Assembly (NCBI GenBank): GCA_903902745.1
Contig: CAIUWA010000013.1
Coordinates: 45,873-109,872 of the forward strand
Source: an uncultured Opitutia bacterium
GTDB lineage: Bacteria; Verrucomicrobiota; Verrucomicrobiia; Opitutales; Opitutaceae
Length of the DNA stretch: 64,000 bases
Direction of reading: 5' to 3'
The translations under genes and the position numbers were made by a program. Below are positions 34,146 through 43,577 of this stretch, in pieces; the stretch's first letter is position 1; every line of letters starts with the position of its first letter. The notes beneath the pieces were generated by a model. The model had not been told where the DNA came from, did no database searches, and worked only from the letters and a program-made list of their open reading frames with translations.

Positions 34146-34206
34146 TTGGCGGCCTTTCGAAGAACTGTGCGAGTGGCTTTATGCCGCGATGCTTGGACGG
34201 CCTTCG

Positions 34207-34926
34207 CTATTTCAACTCCAGCAACACGCACTTCGCCTCGGCCTGGTCGCGGTTGTTGATTTGGATGTGGCTGCCGGGGGCGAAGAACTGGTACTCGCCC
34301 GCCGGCAAAGCCCGGTTGACCTTTGTGCCACCGGTCTCGGCTGCAATTTGGACGGTGCCAGCGACGCCGACCAGGAGATGCGCGCAGCCGCCCGGTTTCA
34401 CGTCGGTCTGCTTCCCGGGCGCGAGGGCGAGCTGGTAGAGACGCGCAAGCTTTTGCTCCCATTCGGGTTTGATTTCCGGCGAAGGCGGGGGCTGGGCCGG
34501 CTCGACGCCCACGGACGAACGCAGCAGCTCGATGTCGAGCACGTGAAAAACCGAGGCACCGGCGTTGGTCACACGATGCGTCAGCGGCATTTCGTCGTAG
34601 GGCGCGTAGCGCGTTTCACCCGGCGCAACATGGCGGGCGGCGGTCGGGGCGGCGCCCCATTCCTGCGAGACGATGGTCGAGTCCGACAGTTCGACCACCA
34701 CCGAGGCAACCGTGTGGATGTGGTAGAGCGTGGTCTGGCCGGACGGAAAATGGACATCGATCAGGCGCAGGTAGGCGTTTTCGAGCGTGACCTTGTGATT
34801 GGGCTCCTGGAGCACGGGCACGGGTTTTTCCGGGGGTTGCGACCACGCCATGGCCGGCCACGCGAGCGCGGCGACAGCGATAAGCAGAAAACGGGGGAGA
34901 GGGGAGTGGGACTTGGGGATGTTCAT
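34207..34926 (-). CDS. Secreted cupin-like protein
   Basis: 239 residues; signal peptide about 1-29 (LLIAVAALAWPAMAWSQ). The mature part carries a cupin-like barrel with LENAYLRLIDVHFPSGQTTL and YHIHTVASVVVELSDS; the HIH pair is a possible metal site. A second weaker cupin-like half follows (ALAPGKQTDVKPGGCAHLLV, GEYQFFAPGSHIQINNRDQA). Function unknown; perhaps sugar or metal binding in the periplasm. Both flanks are non-operonic. Confidence 0.7.
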   Translation of the reverse strand: MNIPKSHSPLPRFLLIAVAALAWPAMAWSQPPEKPVPVLQEPNHKVTLENAYLRLIDVHFPSGQTTLYHIHTVASVVVELSDSTIVSQEWGAAPTAARHVAPGETRYAPYDEMPLTHRVTNAGASVFHVLDIELLRSSVGVEPAQPPPSPEIKPEWEQKLARLYQLALAPGKQTDVKPGGCAHLLVGVAGTVQIAAETGGTKVNRALPAGEYQFFAPGSHIQINNRDQAEAKCVLLELK

Positions 34927-34995
34927 TTTGAGAGGGAAATACTTCAGCCGTGAAACCGGCCGGACTCATGCAGGAGTCGAACCACGTGATTGATG

Positions 34996-35065
34996 GAGCG
35001 GACAAGGTAACGAGGCCGGGTTGGTTGAATCACCTCAAGCCAGCCTCCTCACGCCAGCTGCTCCG
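34996..35065. repeat. Family-G palindrome
   Basis: GGAGCGGACAAGGTAACGAG (from 34996) is imperfectly inverted by CTCACGCCAGCTGCTCC (ending 35064). Shares GGTAACGAGGC and AGCCTCCT words with the copy at 8286-8347 inside the ligase frame. The preceding word CGGACTCATGCAG also recurs elsewhere in the window. Confidence 0.65.
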
Positions 35066-35084
35066 TCTGACAGCATGATGCCGC

Positions 35085-36524
35085 TTAGTTTTTCTTGGCC
35101 GGCGGCCGGAAATATTTGGCGGCGTAGTCGAGGAAGACGGGCCAGTCGGGCAGGTCGCTGTGGGGGCCGATATGCTTGCGGAAGGCGATGTCGCCGGAAA
35201 CCAGCGCAACATTCGGGGCGGGCATCTCGGTGGAGCCGAGATCCTTTTTCCCGAGCAGCCGGTACACCGGGCCGGCGGCCACTGCGGCCATGAACTCACC
35301 GTGCGGATCGGCCCACGGGTCCTGGGTTGCACCGGTGATGAAAGCCGGGCGGGGTGCCACGAGCGCGATCAACTCGGGTGCATCCACCGGCAGGTCGTTC
35401 CAATGGCCGCCGTATTTCCGGAAGTTCGCGGCCATCCAGTAGGAGCCCGCGATGTTGTCGGTCGTCTCGCCCCAGTTGCGGCGCGAGGGCTTGGCGCCGC
35501 CTTCGCCGGAGCAGCTGGCGTAGACAATGGCCCAGCGTTGATCGTACGCGGCGGCCCAGAGCGCGGTCTTGCCCCAGCGGGAGTGGCCTTCCACGCCGAG
35601 TTGTTTCGCGTCCACTTCCTTGTCGGTCTCGAGATAATCAATCGCCCGACTCAAGCCCCAGACCCAGGCGCTCAGCGAGCCCCATTCGTCGGGAGCGCGC
35701 TGGACCTGTCCCTTGCTCATCAGGCCGATGATGCCCTGGGTCAGGCCGGCGGCGCTGTCCTGCTGCAGGCTGGCGGAGTTGAACGTGGCGTAGCCCCAGC
35801 CACGGGCGAGCACCTGCTGCATGGGCGTGGGGCCCACGGGTCCCCGGGCTGGCGCAGGGGTGGCGGGACTGGCCTTCGCTTCAGCGAGCGCACCGGCCGG
35901 GGCACCACGACGCGGACCGCCACCACCACCGGCGCCCACCACAACCATCACCGGCACCGGTCCGGACGCGTTGGCCGGGAGAGTCAGGGAGAGGCTGATG
36001 GCGGGAGTTGCCTCCGGGTAACCGGAATTATCGATGTGGCCCGTGATCGTTTTCGTTTTAACCCCACCGCCTTGGTCCACAGCGGTGACTTCCCAGGTAA
36101 TCCGGGGCGTGGATCCGGGAATTTTGCCGTAAATTTCCGCGAGGAAATCGCCCAGGATTTCCGGCCGGCGCTGCTTCCACCAGGTATCAGCGTCGGTCAC
36201 GCGCCGGCCGCTTTTCAGGACCAGCGGATCCGTCAGCGGAAACGGATTGGCCCGAGCCTCGTCGTAATTGCTCCAGGTACCGAAGGACGAGCGCTTGTAC
36301 TGGTTGAAGATGTTGCCGTTGTCGTCCACGCCGATGTCGTCGACCCAGACCGAGGGCTTGAGTAGGCGCAGGCCGGCCGGGCGCGCCGGGTCGTCGGCCT
36401 CAGACGGCAGGCTGGTCCTCGGCGTGACGGCAAGAATGGCGGCGGAAGCATCGGCCGCGAGGGCGGCAGGAAAAGCGAGGATCAGGAGGCTGACCAGGCC
36501 GGCGATTTTTGGGAGCGGAGACAT
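35085..36524 (-). CDS. Glucuronoyl esterase (CE15) with low-complexity insertion
   Basis: 479 residues; signal peptide to about residue 23. CE15 enzymes split the ester between lignin and 4-O-methyl-glucuronic acid on xylan. The nucleophile motif GHSRWGKTALWAAAYDQR places S315 and the oxyanion Arg R316; SGEGGAKPSRRNWGE follows with E341 as in bacterial CE15; the catalytic His is probably H455 in HIGPHSDLPDW. Between the first strands and the nucleophile, residues about 198-232 form a Gly/Pro/Ala-rich insertion (GGGGGPRRGAPAGALA) not needed by the fold. Opitutus terrae has several studied CE15 members, in keeping with the taxonomic guess. Neighbouring carboxylesterase and other exported hydrolases suggest plant-polymer use. 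Confidence 0.82.
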   Translation of the reverse strand: MSPLPKIAGLVSLLILAFPAALAADASAAILAVTPRTSLPSEADDPARPAGLRLLKPSVWVDDIGVDDNGNIFNQYKRSSFGTWSNYDEARANPFPLTDPLVLKSGRRVTDADTWWKQRRPEILGDFLAEIYGKIPGSTPRITWEVTAVDQGGGVKTKTITGHIDNSGYPEATPAISLSLTLPANASGPVPVMVVVGAGGGGGPRRGAPAGALAEAKASPATPAPARGPVGPTPMQQVLARGWGYATFNSASLQQDSAAGLTQGIIGLMSKGQVQRAPDEWGSLSAWVWGLSRAIDYLETDKEVDAKQLGVEGHSRWGKTALWAAAYDQRWAIVYASCSGEGGAKPSRRNWGETTDNIAGSYWMAANFRKYGGHWNDLPVDAPELIALVAPRPAFITGATQDPWADPHGEFMAAVAAGPVYRLLGKKDLGSTEMPAPNVALVSGDIAFRKHIGPHSDLPDWPVFLDYAAKYFRPPAKKN

Positions 36525-36701
36525 CGGCGGATTTATGAATGGGTGGTGGCAAATGAAACGAACCGGCCGATTGGGTCAATCGCCGCGCAACAGAGCTAAA
36601 CGAAGGTGGAACGGGCTGACATCGACACGCTGGAAATCTCCCTGACGCGCCGCAGCCTTGGCGGAGGTGGCGGCCTGCACTTCATCGCCGACGGAGCAAA
36701 A

Positions 36702-36728
36702 CAACGCGTTGAGGTCAACGCGTACCAC
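36702..36728. repeat. Single family-H arm
   Basis: CAACGCGTTGAGGTCAACGC followed by GTACCACC matches the right arm of the family-H palindrome at 13861-13885. No left arm is visible here. Confidence 0.55.
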
Positions 36729-36782
36729 CTTGTCTTCAGTCGCAGACGGATTGTACGCTGCGGTTTCAGAAGGAGCTTTCTT

Positions 36783-38564
36783 ATGGAAAAATCATCCGAC
36801 CCCCGTCCGGATAATCCGGACTGTCACCCCGTGCCGGCATCACTTGAGCGCCGCGCCTTTGTCAAAGGCCTTGCAACCTTGGGCGCCGGTCTGGCCGCCT
36901 CGGCTGCTCTCCCTGGCAAGGCGCAGGCCCAGGCCGCGGCTCCGCCGCCGTCAGCCGGCGCTGCGGCGCCGGGCACGGTCGCCTCCGACGCGACGACGGT
37001 GGTCGAGACCACGGCCGGAAAAATCCGCGGCTGCCGGCGCAACGGCGTGTACGGTTTCAAGGGTGTGCCCTACGGCGCCTCCACGAGTGGCGCGGCGCGG
37101 TTCATGCCGCCGCAGAAGCCCGAATCCTGGGCGGGGATTCGCAACGCGTTGCATTACGGACGGGTCTGCCCGATGTACGATGCCGCGCGCTCAAACACCG
37201 ACGGACACAACCGCGCGGACAAGGACGAGGACTCATTTCTGCTTTACCGCGGCTATTCCGAGCAAGTGCACGGAGAAGACTGCCTGCGCGCCAATGTCTG
37301 GACTCCGGAGATCAACGGCACCGGCAAGCGCCCGGTGATGGTGTTCATGCACGGCGGGGGCTTCACCCAGGGCTGCAGCAACGACCTGCTTTCGTACGAC
37401 GGTGAAAATCTCGCCCGCAACCACGACGTGGTGGTGGTGACGCACAACCACCGCCTGAACGTGTTCGGTTATCTGAACCTGGCGGAATTCGGCGGGCCCA
37501 ACTATGCGAACTCCGCGAACGCCGGGATGCTGGACATCGTGGCGGTGCTGGAATGGGTCCGCGACAACATTGCGAACTTCGGCGGCGATCCGGGCAGCGT
37601 GATGATTTTCGGCCAGTCGGGCGGGGGAGGGAAGGTCGCGACACTGATGGCGATGCCGGCGGCGAAGGGCCTGTTCCACCGGGCCGCCATCCAGAGCGGC
37701 ACCTACCTGCGCATGAGCACCCCGGAGGAGTCGGGCCAGCTGACGGCGGCCGTGCTCGGGGAACTCGGCCTGACGAAAACGCAGGTTGGCGAACTGCGCG
37801 CGATCCCGGTGGACCGCCTCGTGGCCGCCGGCGCGGCGGCGTCGAGAAAATTTGCCCGGCCGGGCAGATCGGGGCCGCTCCGCCGGGACTTCGGCGACAT
37901 CGCCTTTCGGCCGACGGTGGATGGCGTGATTCTCCCGGGCCATCCCTTTGATCCCGGAGCCCCGGCCATCTCGGCGCACGTGCCGTTCATGACCGGAACC
38001 AATGTGCACGAGTCGGTGAACGGCATCGATAACCCCGAGGTGAACTCCATGACGGACGAAGAGGTGAACCGGCGGGTGCGCGCAGCCTATGGCGAGCGGG
38101 GCGCGGCGATCATCGCGGCCTACCGCGGCGAATATCCGCGAGGCACGCCCTTCGACATCTATGCCGCGATTGCGGCCGCGCCGGCCCGTCAGGTGGTCTT
38201 CACGCAGGCCGCGCGGAAGGCGGCGTTGGGCGCGGCGCCGGCGTATGAATATCTGTTTGCCTGGCGGACGCCCATGCTGGACGGCCGGCCCGGCACCTAC
38301 CACAGCTGCGAAATCCCCTTCGTCTTCGACAACGCCGAGCTCTGTGACCACTACAGCGGCCGCACGCCTGAGGCGCTCGCGCTGGCGAAGCAGGTCAGCG
38401 GCGCGTGGGTCAATTTCGCCCGGACGGGAAATCCCAACCATTCCGGCTTGCCGCACTGGCCGGCGTTCTCGGCGGAGAAAGGCGAGACGATGGTCTTCGA
38501 CGCGCCGTGTGAAGTCCGGAACAACCCCGAGGGCGAGGGCCGCCGGCTGGCCATGATGGCCTGA
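36783..38564 (+). CDS. Tat-exported type B carboxylesterase
   Basis: 593 residues from ATG 36783, chosen because AAGGAG lies 7 bases upstream; the frame is open further up but runs through a repeat. Twin-arginine-like signal ERRAFVKGLATLGAGLAASA at about residues 21-40. Alpha/beta hydrolase of the COesterase family: oxyanion HGGGFTQG, nucleophile S279 in FGQSGGGGKV, and NFARTGNPN near the end, typical of type B esterases. It hydrolyses carboxylic esters in the periplasm. Next to the CE15 gene (divergent) and a diheme cytochrome gene. Confidence 0.87.
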   Translation: MEKSSDPRPDNPDCHPVPASLERRAFVKGLATLGAGLAASAALPGKAQAQAAAPPPSAGAAAPGTVASDATTVVETTAGKIRGCRRNGVYGFKGVPYGASTSGAARFMPPQKPESWAGIRNALHYGRVCPMYDAARSNTDGHNRADKDEDSFLLYRGYSEQVHGEDCLRANVWTPEINGTGKRPVMVFMHGGGFTQGCSNDLLSYDGENLARNHDVVVVTHNHRLNVFGYLNLAEFGGPNYANSANAGMLDIVAVLEWVRDNIANFGGDPGSVMIFGQSGGGGKVATLMAMPAAKGLFHRAAIQSGTYLRMSTPEESGQLTAAVLGELGLTKTQVGELRAIPVDRLVAAGAAASRKFARPGRSGPLRRDFGDIAFRPTVDGVILPGHPFDPGAPAISAHVPFMTGTNVHESVNGIDNPEVNSMTDEEVNRRVRAAYGERGAAIIAAYRGEYPRGTPFDIYAAIAAAPARQVVFTQAARKAALGAAPAYEYLFAWRTPMLDGRPGTYHSCEIPFVFDNAELCDHYSGRTPEALALAKQVSGAWVNFARTGNPNHSGLPHWPAFSAEKGETMVFDAPCEVRNNPEGEGRRLAMMA

Positions 38565-38578
38565 GCCGGGCGACGGAA

Positions 38579-38675
38579 GGTTTCACGCGAAGGCGCGAAG
38601 TGCGCGAAGGTTCAGCCCATCGGATGAGGGAAGAATTCTTCCGAAGATCCGGTCTTCGCGGACTTCGCGTGAACC
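38579..38675. repeat. Family-D palindrome
   Basis: GGTTTCACGCGAAGGCGCGA (from 38579) and TTCGCGGACTTCGCGTGAAC (ending 38674) are inverted arms of about 22 bases. Built on CGCGAAG units. Copies at 39861/40043 and 43045-43154. Confidence 0.8.
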
Positions 38676-38733
38676 ATGCCGGCTGAAATAATCCGCTCGC
38701 CACCTTTCCGGAAAATTCAATTTCCTCTTTTCC

Positions 38734-39858
38734 ATGATGCCACCCCTCATCGCCCCCCGCGTCGTTATTCGCGCCTCCCGCTTTCTGACTGGCTTGTCCG
38801 TGCTCACCCTGGCGGGTGCACTCTGTCACGCGGCGGGCGAGCCGGAGCCGTTGTGGGCCTATGGGTTTCTCACGCCGCCCGCGCCCGGCGACAAGGCGAC
38901 CCCGCAGGGCGCGCCGGCGCCGCGCGGGCTGCGGCCGAATCAGGATGCCGCGGAGCAGACGAAATTGCGGCATGTCGAGGGAAGCAGCCAGGCGTTCTCG
39001 CTGGTGGATATCCGCGACGCGGTGAATGCGATCGACTGGTTCCCGGAGGAGCACCCGCCAATGCCGGCGGTCGTGGCTCATGGTCCCGCCGCCGGCGTGG
39101 GTAACACGGCCCGCGCCTGCGCCGCGTGCCATCTTTCCAACGGGAAGGGCCGCCCGGAGAATGCGCCGGTGTCGGGTCTGCCGGTCGCGTATTTCCTCCG
39201 CCAGCTCCAGGATTTTCGCAGCGACACCCGTCACAGCGCCGATCCGCGGAAGCCGAACCCGATCACGATGGTCGCGCTCGCGAAGGCCATGTCCGAGGAT
39301 GAGATGAAGGCCGCCGCGGAATATTTCGGCGCCATCCGGTGGACGCCGTGGATCCGCGTGGTGGAGACTGACCTCGTGCCGAAGACGAAGATTTCGGGCA
39401 ATCTGTTCATCGCGACCGAGACGGCGCGGACCGAGCCCATTGCGGGGCGGATCATCGAGGTGCCGGAAAACGAGGAGCAGGCGGAAACCCTGCGCAACCC
39501 GCACTCGGGCTTCGTGGCTTACGTGCCGGTCGGCAGCCTCAAGAAGGGCGAGAACCTCGTGAAGACCGGCGGCATGAGCATCGTCGATGGCGCGATCATG
39601 CCCGGCAAGACCATCGCCTGCATCACCTGTCACGGCCCCGACCTCATGGGCTTGGCCGACATTCCCGGAATTGCCGGCCACTCGCCCAGCTACATGGCGC
39701 GGCAGATTTATGACCTCCAGCAGGGAGCGCGGAAAGGCCTCTCCTCGCCCTTGATGCAGCCGGTTGTCGCCAATCTCACCGGAGACGACATCGTGGCGAT
39801 TGTGGCCTACGTCGCATCCCTCACGCCCACGCCGGCGCCCGCCGTGGCTGGCAAGTAG
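38734..39858 (+). CDS. Exported diheme c-type cytochrome
   Basis: 374 residues; signal peptide to about residue 34. Two cytochrome c domains, each with one CXXCH haem site: CAACH about residue 129 and CITCH about residue 292. Each is followed by a class I-like helix bundle with a likely axial Met. The first domain carries the phrase SGLPVAYFLRQLQDFRSDTR, the second YMARQIYDLQQGARKGLSSP, both typical of cytochrome c4/cbb-like diheme proteins. It carries electrons in the periplasm. A dehydrogenase partner is not adjacent; the esterase gene upstream is separated by a palindrome. Confidence 0.88.
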   Translation: MMPPLIAPRVVIRASRFLTGLSVLTLAGALCHAAGEPEPLWAYGFLTPPAPGDKATPQGAPAPRGLRPNQDAAEQTKLRHVEGSSQAFSLVDIRDAVNAIDWFPEEHPPMPAVVAHGPAAGVGNTARACAACHLSNGKGRPENAPVSGLPVAYFLRQLQDFRSDTRHSADPRKPNPITMVALAKAMSEDEMKAAAEYFGAIRWTPWIRVVETDLVPKTKISGNLFIATETARTEPIAGRIIEVPENEEQAETLRNPHSGFVAYVPVGSLKKGENLVKTGGMSIVDGAIMPGKTIACITCHGPDLMGLADIPGIAGHSPSYMARQIYDLQQGARKGLSSPLMQPVVANLTGDDIVAIVAYVASLTPTPAPAVAGK

Positions 39859-39860
39859 GA

Positions 39861-40070
39861 GGGTTCACGCGAAGACGCCGGTGCAAGCTCCCGGAAGGGT
39901 TTCGCGCAGAGGCGCTGGGGCGCAGAGCAGGCCAGGAAAATGCTCCCGCACCATCCAAAAAATTCCTGAAGGATCGAATGCCTGAGGGTTTTCTCCGCAC
40001 CCCTGCGCCTCTGCGCGAAACCCATCCGGCTCCATCTTCGCGTCCTTCGCGGCTTCGCGTGAGCCAACTC
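39861..40070. repeat. Nested family-D and family-A palindromes
   Basis: An outer family-D pair (TTCACGCGAAGACGCC from about 39865; TTCGCGGCTTCGCGTGA ending near 40063) encloses a family-A pair (TTTCGCGCAGAGGCGCTGGG from 39900; CCTGCGCCTCTGCGCGAAAC ending near 40021). One element appears to have inserted within another. Confidence 0.75.
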
Positions 40071-40134
40071 CGATCACCGCGCAATCCGCTTTAAAACGTT
40101 TGCGGGCCGGAAGGTGCCTTCCTTTGCTTTTTGC

Positions 40135-41853
40135 ATGGCGAAACCCCGTCCCGTCCCAGTCGCGAGCCCCGCGCCCGCCCGGTCCGGGAACCTGAAGGCG
40201 GCCGCTCTGCTGTTCCTTGCGACCTTGTTCGCCTATCTGCCTTCGTTTCGGGGCGAGATCATCTGGAACGACAGCGACTACGTCACCGCCCCGGAACTGC
40301 GCTCGCTCTCCGGCTTGGGAATCATCTGGACCAAGCTCGGAGCCACCGAGCAATACTACCCCCTGCTCCACAGTTTCTTCTGGCTCCAACACCAGCTCTG
40401 GGGCGACCACACCTTCGGCTACCACCTGGTCACCCTTCTCCTGCACTCTGCCGGCGCCATCCTCTTCGCCCTGGTCCTCCAGCGGCTCGCCATCCCCGGC
40501 GCATGGATTGCCGCCCTGATCTTCGCCCTCCATCCCGTCCACGTCGAATCCGTCGCCTGGATCACCGAGCAGAAGAACACCCTCTCCATCGTCTTCTACC
40601 TTCTGGCCGCTTTGCTGTACCTCCGCTTCGACCAGACTCGCAGCCCCAGGACCTATGCCTTCGCTTTCACCTGGTTTGTCCTCTCCCTCCTCTGCAAGAC
40701 CGTCACCGCCTCCCTGCCGGCTGCCCTCCTCGTGGCCTTCTGGTGGAAACGTGGCCGGCTCGACTGGCGCCGGGATTTCCAACCTCTGATCCCCTGGCTG
40801 GCCGCCGGCGCGGCCGTTGGCCTGTTAACCAGCTGGGTCGAACAACATTTCCTCGGAGCCAAGGGCCAGGACTTCAACCTGCCTCTCTTGGAACGCGGCC
40901 TTATCGCCGGCCGGGCAATTTGGTTCTACCTGGGCAACCTCATCTGGCCCTTCAACCTCAACTTCATCTATCCCCGCTGGGTGCCGGACCACACTGTCTG
41001 GTGGCAGTGGCTCTTCCCCCTCGGCGTGTTCACCCTCCTCTTCGGCTTGTGGGCTTTCCGGCATCGCAGCCGGGCCCCCCTCGCGGCGTTCCTTTTCTTC
41101 ATCGGCTCGCTGTTCCCGGTCCTCGGCTTCGTCAATCTCTACGGCGCCCTCTATTCCTTCGTCTGGGACCACTGGCAGTATCTGCCCGACCTGGGACCGA
41201 TCGCCCTCGCCGCCGCCGGGCTCGCCCTCGCTTGGGAGCGGCTGGCCCCGCGCCTCCGCGGGATGGGCCCCCTGCTGGTCTCGGCGCTCGCTGTCTTCCT
41301 CGGCGCCCTCACCTGGGCACACTGCGGCATGTTCCACGACGATATCACGCTCTACCGCGAGACGCTCCGCCGCAATCCGGGCGCCTGGATGGCGCACTTC
41401 AACCAGGGTGGCATCCTATTGAAGATCCCGGGACAGGAAGAAGCGGCCATGGCGGAATATAATGCGGCGCTGCGGATCAATCCCAATCTCGCGGACGCCC
41501 ACTATGACATCGGAACCGTATTGGCAAAAATGCCGGGGCGGGAGGAGGAGGCGATCAGCCATTTTCAAACGGCGCTGCGGATCGCACCCGAGAACGGAGC
41601 GATCCACTACAACTTGGGCAACCTCCTGATGAAAATGCCCGGCCGCATGCCGGATGCGATCGCCCAGTTTCGGGAGGCCGTGCGACTCAGCCCCAATCTG
41701 GCGGAAGCGCGCTACAACCTGGGCATTGCCCTCATCAGCGATCCACAGCTTGTTCCCGAGGCGATCACCCACTTGGAAGCGGCGCTCCGCCTGAAGGAGT
41801 TTCCGCTCGCCCGGCAAATCATCGCCCGCTGGCACGCCGCGCAGCGACAGTAA
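40135..41853 (+). CDS. TMTC-like membrane protein with C-terminal TPR repeats
   Basis: 572 residues from ATG 40135 (MAKPRPVPVASPAPARS). About 10 membrane helices to residue ~400 with the GT-C glycosyltransferase features of TMTC/DUF1736 proteins: an acidic pair in IIWNDSDYV after helix 1, FALHPVHVESVAWITEQKNT, and FALVLQRLAI. Four to five tetratricopeptide repeats follow (WMAHFNQGGILLKIPG, ADAHYDIGTVLAKMPG, GAIHYNLGNLLMKMPG, AEARYNLGIALI). In eukaryotes TMTC proteins are O-mannosyltransferases; a bacterial role in protein or glycan glycosylation is likely but unproven. Not obviously linked to its neighbours. Confidence 0.8.
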   Translation: MAKPRPVPVASPAPARSGNLKAAALLFLATLFAYLPSFRGEIIWNDSDYVTAPELRSLSGLGIIWTKLGATEQYYPLLHSFFWLQHQLWGDHTFGYHLVTLLLHSAGAILFALVLQRLAIPGAWIAALIFALHPVHVESVAWITEQKNTLSIVFYLLAALLYLRFDQTRSPRTYAFAFTWFVLSLLCKTVTASLPAALLVAFWWKRGRLDWRRDFQPLIPWLAAGAAVGLLTSWVEQHFLGAKGQDFNLPLLERGLIAGRAIWFYLGNLIWPFNLNFIYPRWVPDHTVWWQWLFPLGVFTLLFGLWAFRHRSRAPLAAFLFFIGSLFPVLGFVNLYGALYSFVWDHWQYLPDLGPIALAAAGLALAWERLAPRLRGMGPLLVSALAVFLGALTWAHCGMFHDDITLYRETLRRNPGAWMAHFNQGGILLKIPGQEEAAMAEYNAALRINPNLADAHYDIGTVLAKMPGREEEAISHFQTALRIAPENGAIHYNLGNLLMKMPGRMPDAIAQFREAVRLSPNLAEARYNLGIALISDPQLVPEAITHLEAALRLKEFPLARQIIARWHAAQRQ

Positions 41854-41875
41854 CCGCGTTGCTCGCCACTGCTTC

Positions 41876-41962
41876 CACTGATGGGCACAGTTAAAATCGA
41901 AATCCCGATGGATCAGGATCAGGGCTTCATATCTGTGGCCATCGGTGTAATCTGTGGCAAAA
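41876..41962. repeat. Family-C relative
   Basis: ACTGATGGGCACAGTTA (41877) faces TCTGTGGCCATCGGTGTAAT (41932) and TCTGTGGC. This is a degraded copy of the GCGGATGGGCACGGAT word group, between two + strand genes. Confidence 0.5.
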
Positions 41963-41993
41963 AAATCCGGCTCAGATCCTCAGTTTCACCCCT

Positions 41994-43037
41994 ATGAAAA
42001 AACTCCTCACCCCTTCCCTCGGATTCATGTTGGTGCTCACCGTTTTCTCTTCCCGGCTCGCGGCGGTTTCGCCCGTCGTGGTGCCCGTGGCCGTGAGACC
42101 CGCGGAGCCGCGCCCGGTCTCGATGGACGCCTACTACAAGCTCGGGCCGGATTCGCAGCCCATGGACGGTGTGCCCAAGGGGAAAATTTCCGCCGCCAAG
42201 ATCATCCCGTCCACGGTGTTTCCGGGTACGCAGCACACGTATTACGTCTATGTCCCGGCGCAATACGACCCCGCCAAGCCCACGCCGGTGATGATCCTGA
42301 ACGACGGGCAGGCGATGATGAAGGCGCCCGGCGACGTGCAGGCCCAGAACGTCTTCGACAACCTGATCTACCGGCGGGAAATCCCCGTCATGATCGGGGT
42401 GTTCATCAATCCCGGTCGGCGCCCCGACCAGCCCGAGCCGCCTGAGCCCGATGGCGGCTGGGGTGACAGGACCACGAACCGTCCCGATGAATACAACACG
42501 CCCAACGACCGGTATGCCCGCGTCGTGGTCGAGGAGCTGATGCCCGCGCTGAAAAAGGAGTACAATATTTCTCCCGATCCGGAGCTGCACGGCATCATGG
42601 GCGCGAGTTCGGGGGGGTGCGCGGCCTTCGCCGTGGCGTGGTTCCGGCCCAATGACTTTCGCAAGGTCATCACGATTGTCGGCAGCTTCACCGATCTCCG
42701 GGGCGAGTACATTTATCCGGAGCTGGTTGCGGCCAGTGAGAAGAAACCGATCCGCATTTTCATGCAGGACGGCCGCAACGACAACCGCGGGCAGCGGGCC
42801 GGCAGCTACGATCCGAAGCGCGACTGGTTCTACCAGAACGTCCGCCTGATGGAGGCGCTGACGAAAAAAGGCTACGAGGTGAACTACACTTGGGGCATCG
42901 GCAACCACGGCCAGAAGCAGGGCGGGGCGGTTTTCCCGGAGATGATGCGCTGGCTCTGGCGCGACCAGCCCGTGTCCACGGATGTGAACGACCAGGTCGA
43001 GCGCGCCTTCCGCGACCCGGTCGTGACCGAGAAATAA
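41994..43037 (+). CDS. Secreted esterase, CE1/Esterase D-like
   Basis: 347 residues; signal peptide about 1-24. Alpha/beta hydrolase of the Fes/CE1 type: substrate-side strands [20 protein letters not shown], nucleophile motif [15 protein letters not shown], then [17 protein letters not shown], and [19 protein letters not shown] supplying the catalytic His. Similar proteins include feruloyl and acetyl esterases of plant cell-wall loci. It likely acts in the periplasm or outside the cell on sugar esters, in line with the CE15 and PL22-like genes nearby. Confidence 0.82.
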   Translation: MKKLLTPSLGFMLVLTVFSSRLAAVSPVVVPVAVRPAEPRPVSMDAYYKLGPDSQPMDGVPKGKISAAKIIPSTVFPGTQHTYYVYVPAQYDPAKPTPVMILNDGQAMMKAPGDVQAQNVFDNLIYRREIPVMIGVFINPGRRPDQPEPPEPDGGWGDRTTNRPDEYNTPNDRYARVVVEELMPALKKEYNISPDPELHGIMGASSGGCAAFAVAWFRPNDFRKVITIVGSFTDLRGEYIYPELVAASEKKPIRIFMQDGRNDNRGQRAGSYDPKRDWFYQNVRLMEALTKKGYEVNYTWGIGNHGQKQGGAVFPEMMRWLWRDQPVSTDVNDQVERAFRDPVVTEK

Positions 43038-43044
43038 AAATCCG

Positions 43045-43154
43045 GTTCACGCAATGGCTTGCCCGCCTTAGGCGCGGCGCGAAGGCCGCGAAGGCTTCCA
43101 ATCCTCATGGTCGGCTAACCACAGATTATTCCGACCTTCGCGGCTTCGCGTGAT
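43045..43154. repeat. Family-D palindrome, expanded
   Basis: GGTTCACGCAATGGCTTG and GGCGCGAAGGCCGCGAAGG on the left face CCTTCGCGGCTTCGCGTGA (43135-43153) on the right. An unrelated TAACCACAGATTATTCC piece sits inside. Confidence 0.65.
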
Positions 43155-43231
43155 CTGGTCAGGCTGGCCTGAATGCCCGGATATTTCGTCATCCCGGTGG
43201 CTAAACCCGGCGGCGTGGCGTATCGGGGCGC

Positions 43232-43438
43232 ATGCATGAGACAAGAATCAAGGAATTGGAACAGCTGCTCCTAACGGCGAATGACACGGTCGCGCGCCTG
43301 ACGCTAACCAATGCCGAACTGACCAGGGACCTGACCGCGGCCGGAGTCTCGTGGAAGAAACTGAAGCGAAGCTCCCGCCGCGACGAAAGCATGCTGAAGG
43401 AGAAGCTCGCCGTAGCCGAAAAGGGCGGTCGGCCCTGA
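43232..43438 (+). CDS. Small coiled-coil protein, hypothetical
   Basis: 68 residues: MHETRIKELEQLLLTANDTV, then LTLTNAELTRDL and a basic end (KLKRSSRRDES). Heptad spacing of Leu and Ala suggests a short soluble coiled coil. No clear ribosome site is visible. It could be real, given its coiled-coil character and acidic/basic pattern, or a chance frame. Confidence 0.4.
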   Translation: MHETRIKELEQLLLTANDTVARLTLTNAELTRDLTAAGVSWKKLKRSSRRDESMLKEKLAVAEKGGRP

Positions 43439-43483
43439 TCAGGCCCGATGTCGGAGGCCGGGCTAATGCGGTTGAAGAATTGT

Positions 43484-43561
43484 TGTAGCCGGTGTCGCTG
43501 ACCCCGGCATGGGCATTCTTCGGTCGTTCCCCAAGCACCGGGGTCAGCGACCCCGGCTACA
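43484..43561. repeat. GTAGCCGGGGTCGCTGACCCC palindrome between convergent genes
   Basis: Arms 43484-43507 and 43538-43561 are inverted with one mismatch in 24. The right arm is followed by GTATTTTTG, so on the + strand it could act as a terminator. It lies between the small coiled-coil gene and the convergent YdeI-like gene. Confidence 0.8.
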
Positions 43562-43577
43562 GTATTTTTGAAAACAC

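Noticed and set aside
34965..34990. tRNA-like GTCGAACC word
   Set aside because: No cloverleaf can be formed; it is part of a repeated CGGACTCATGCAG spacer word.
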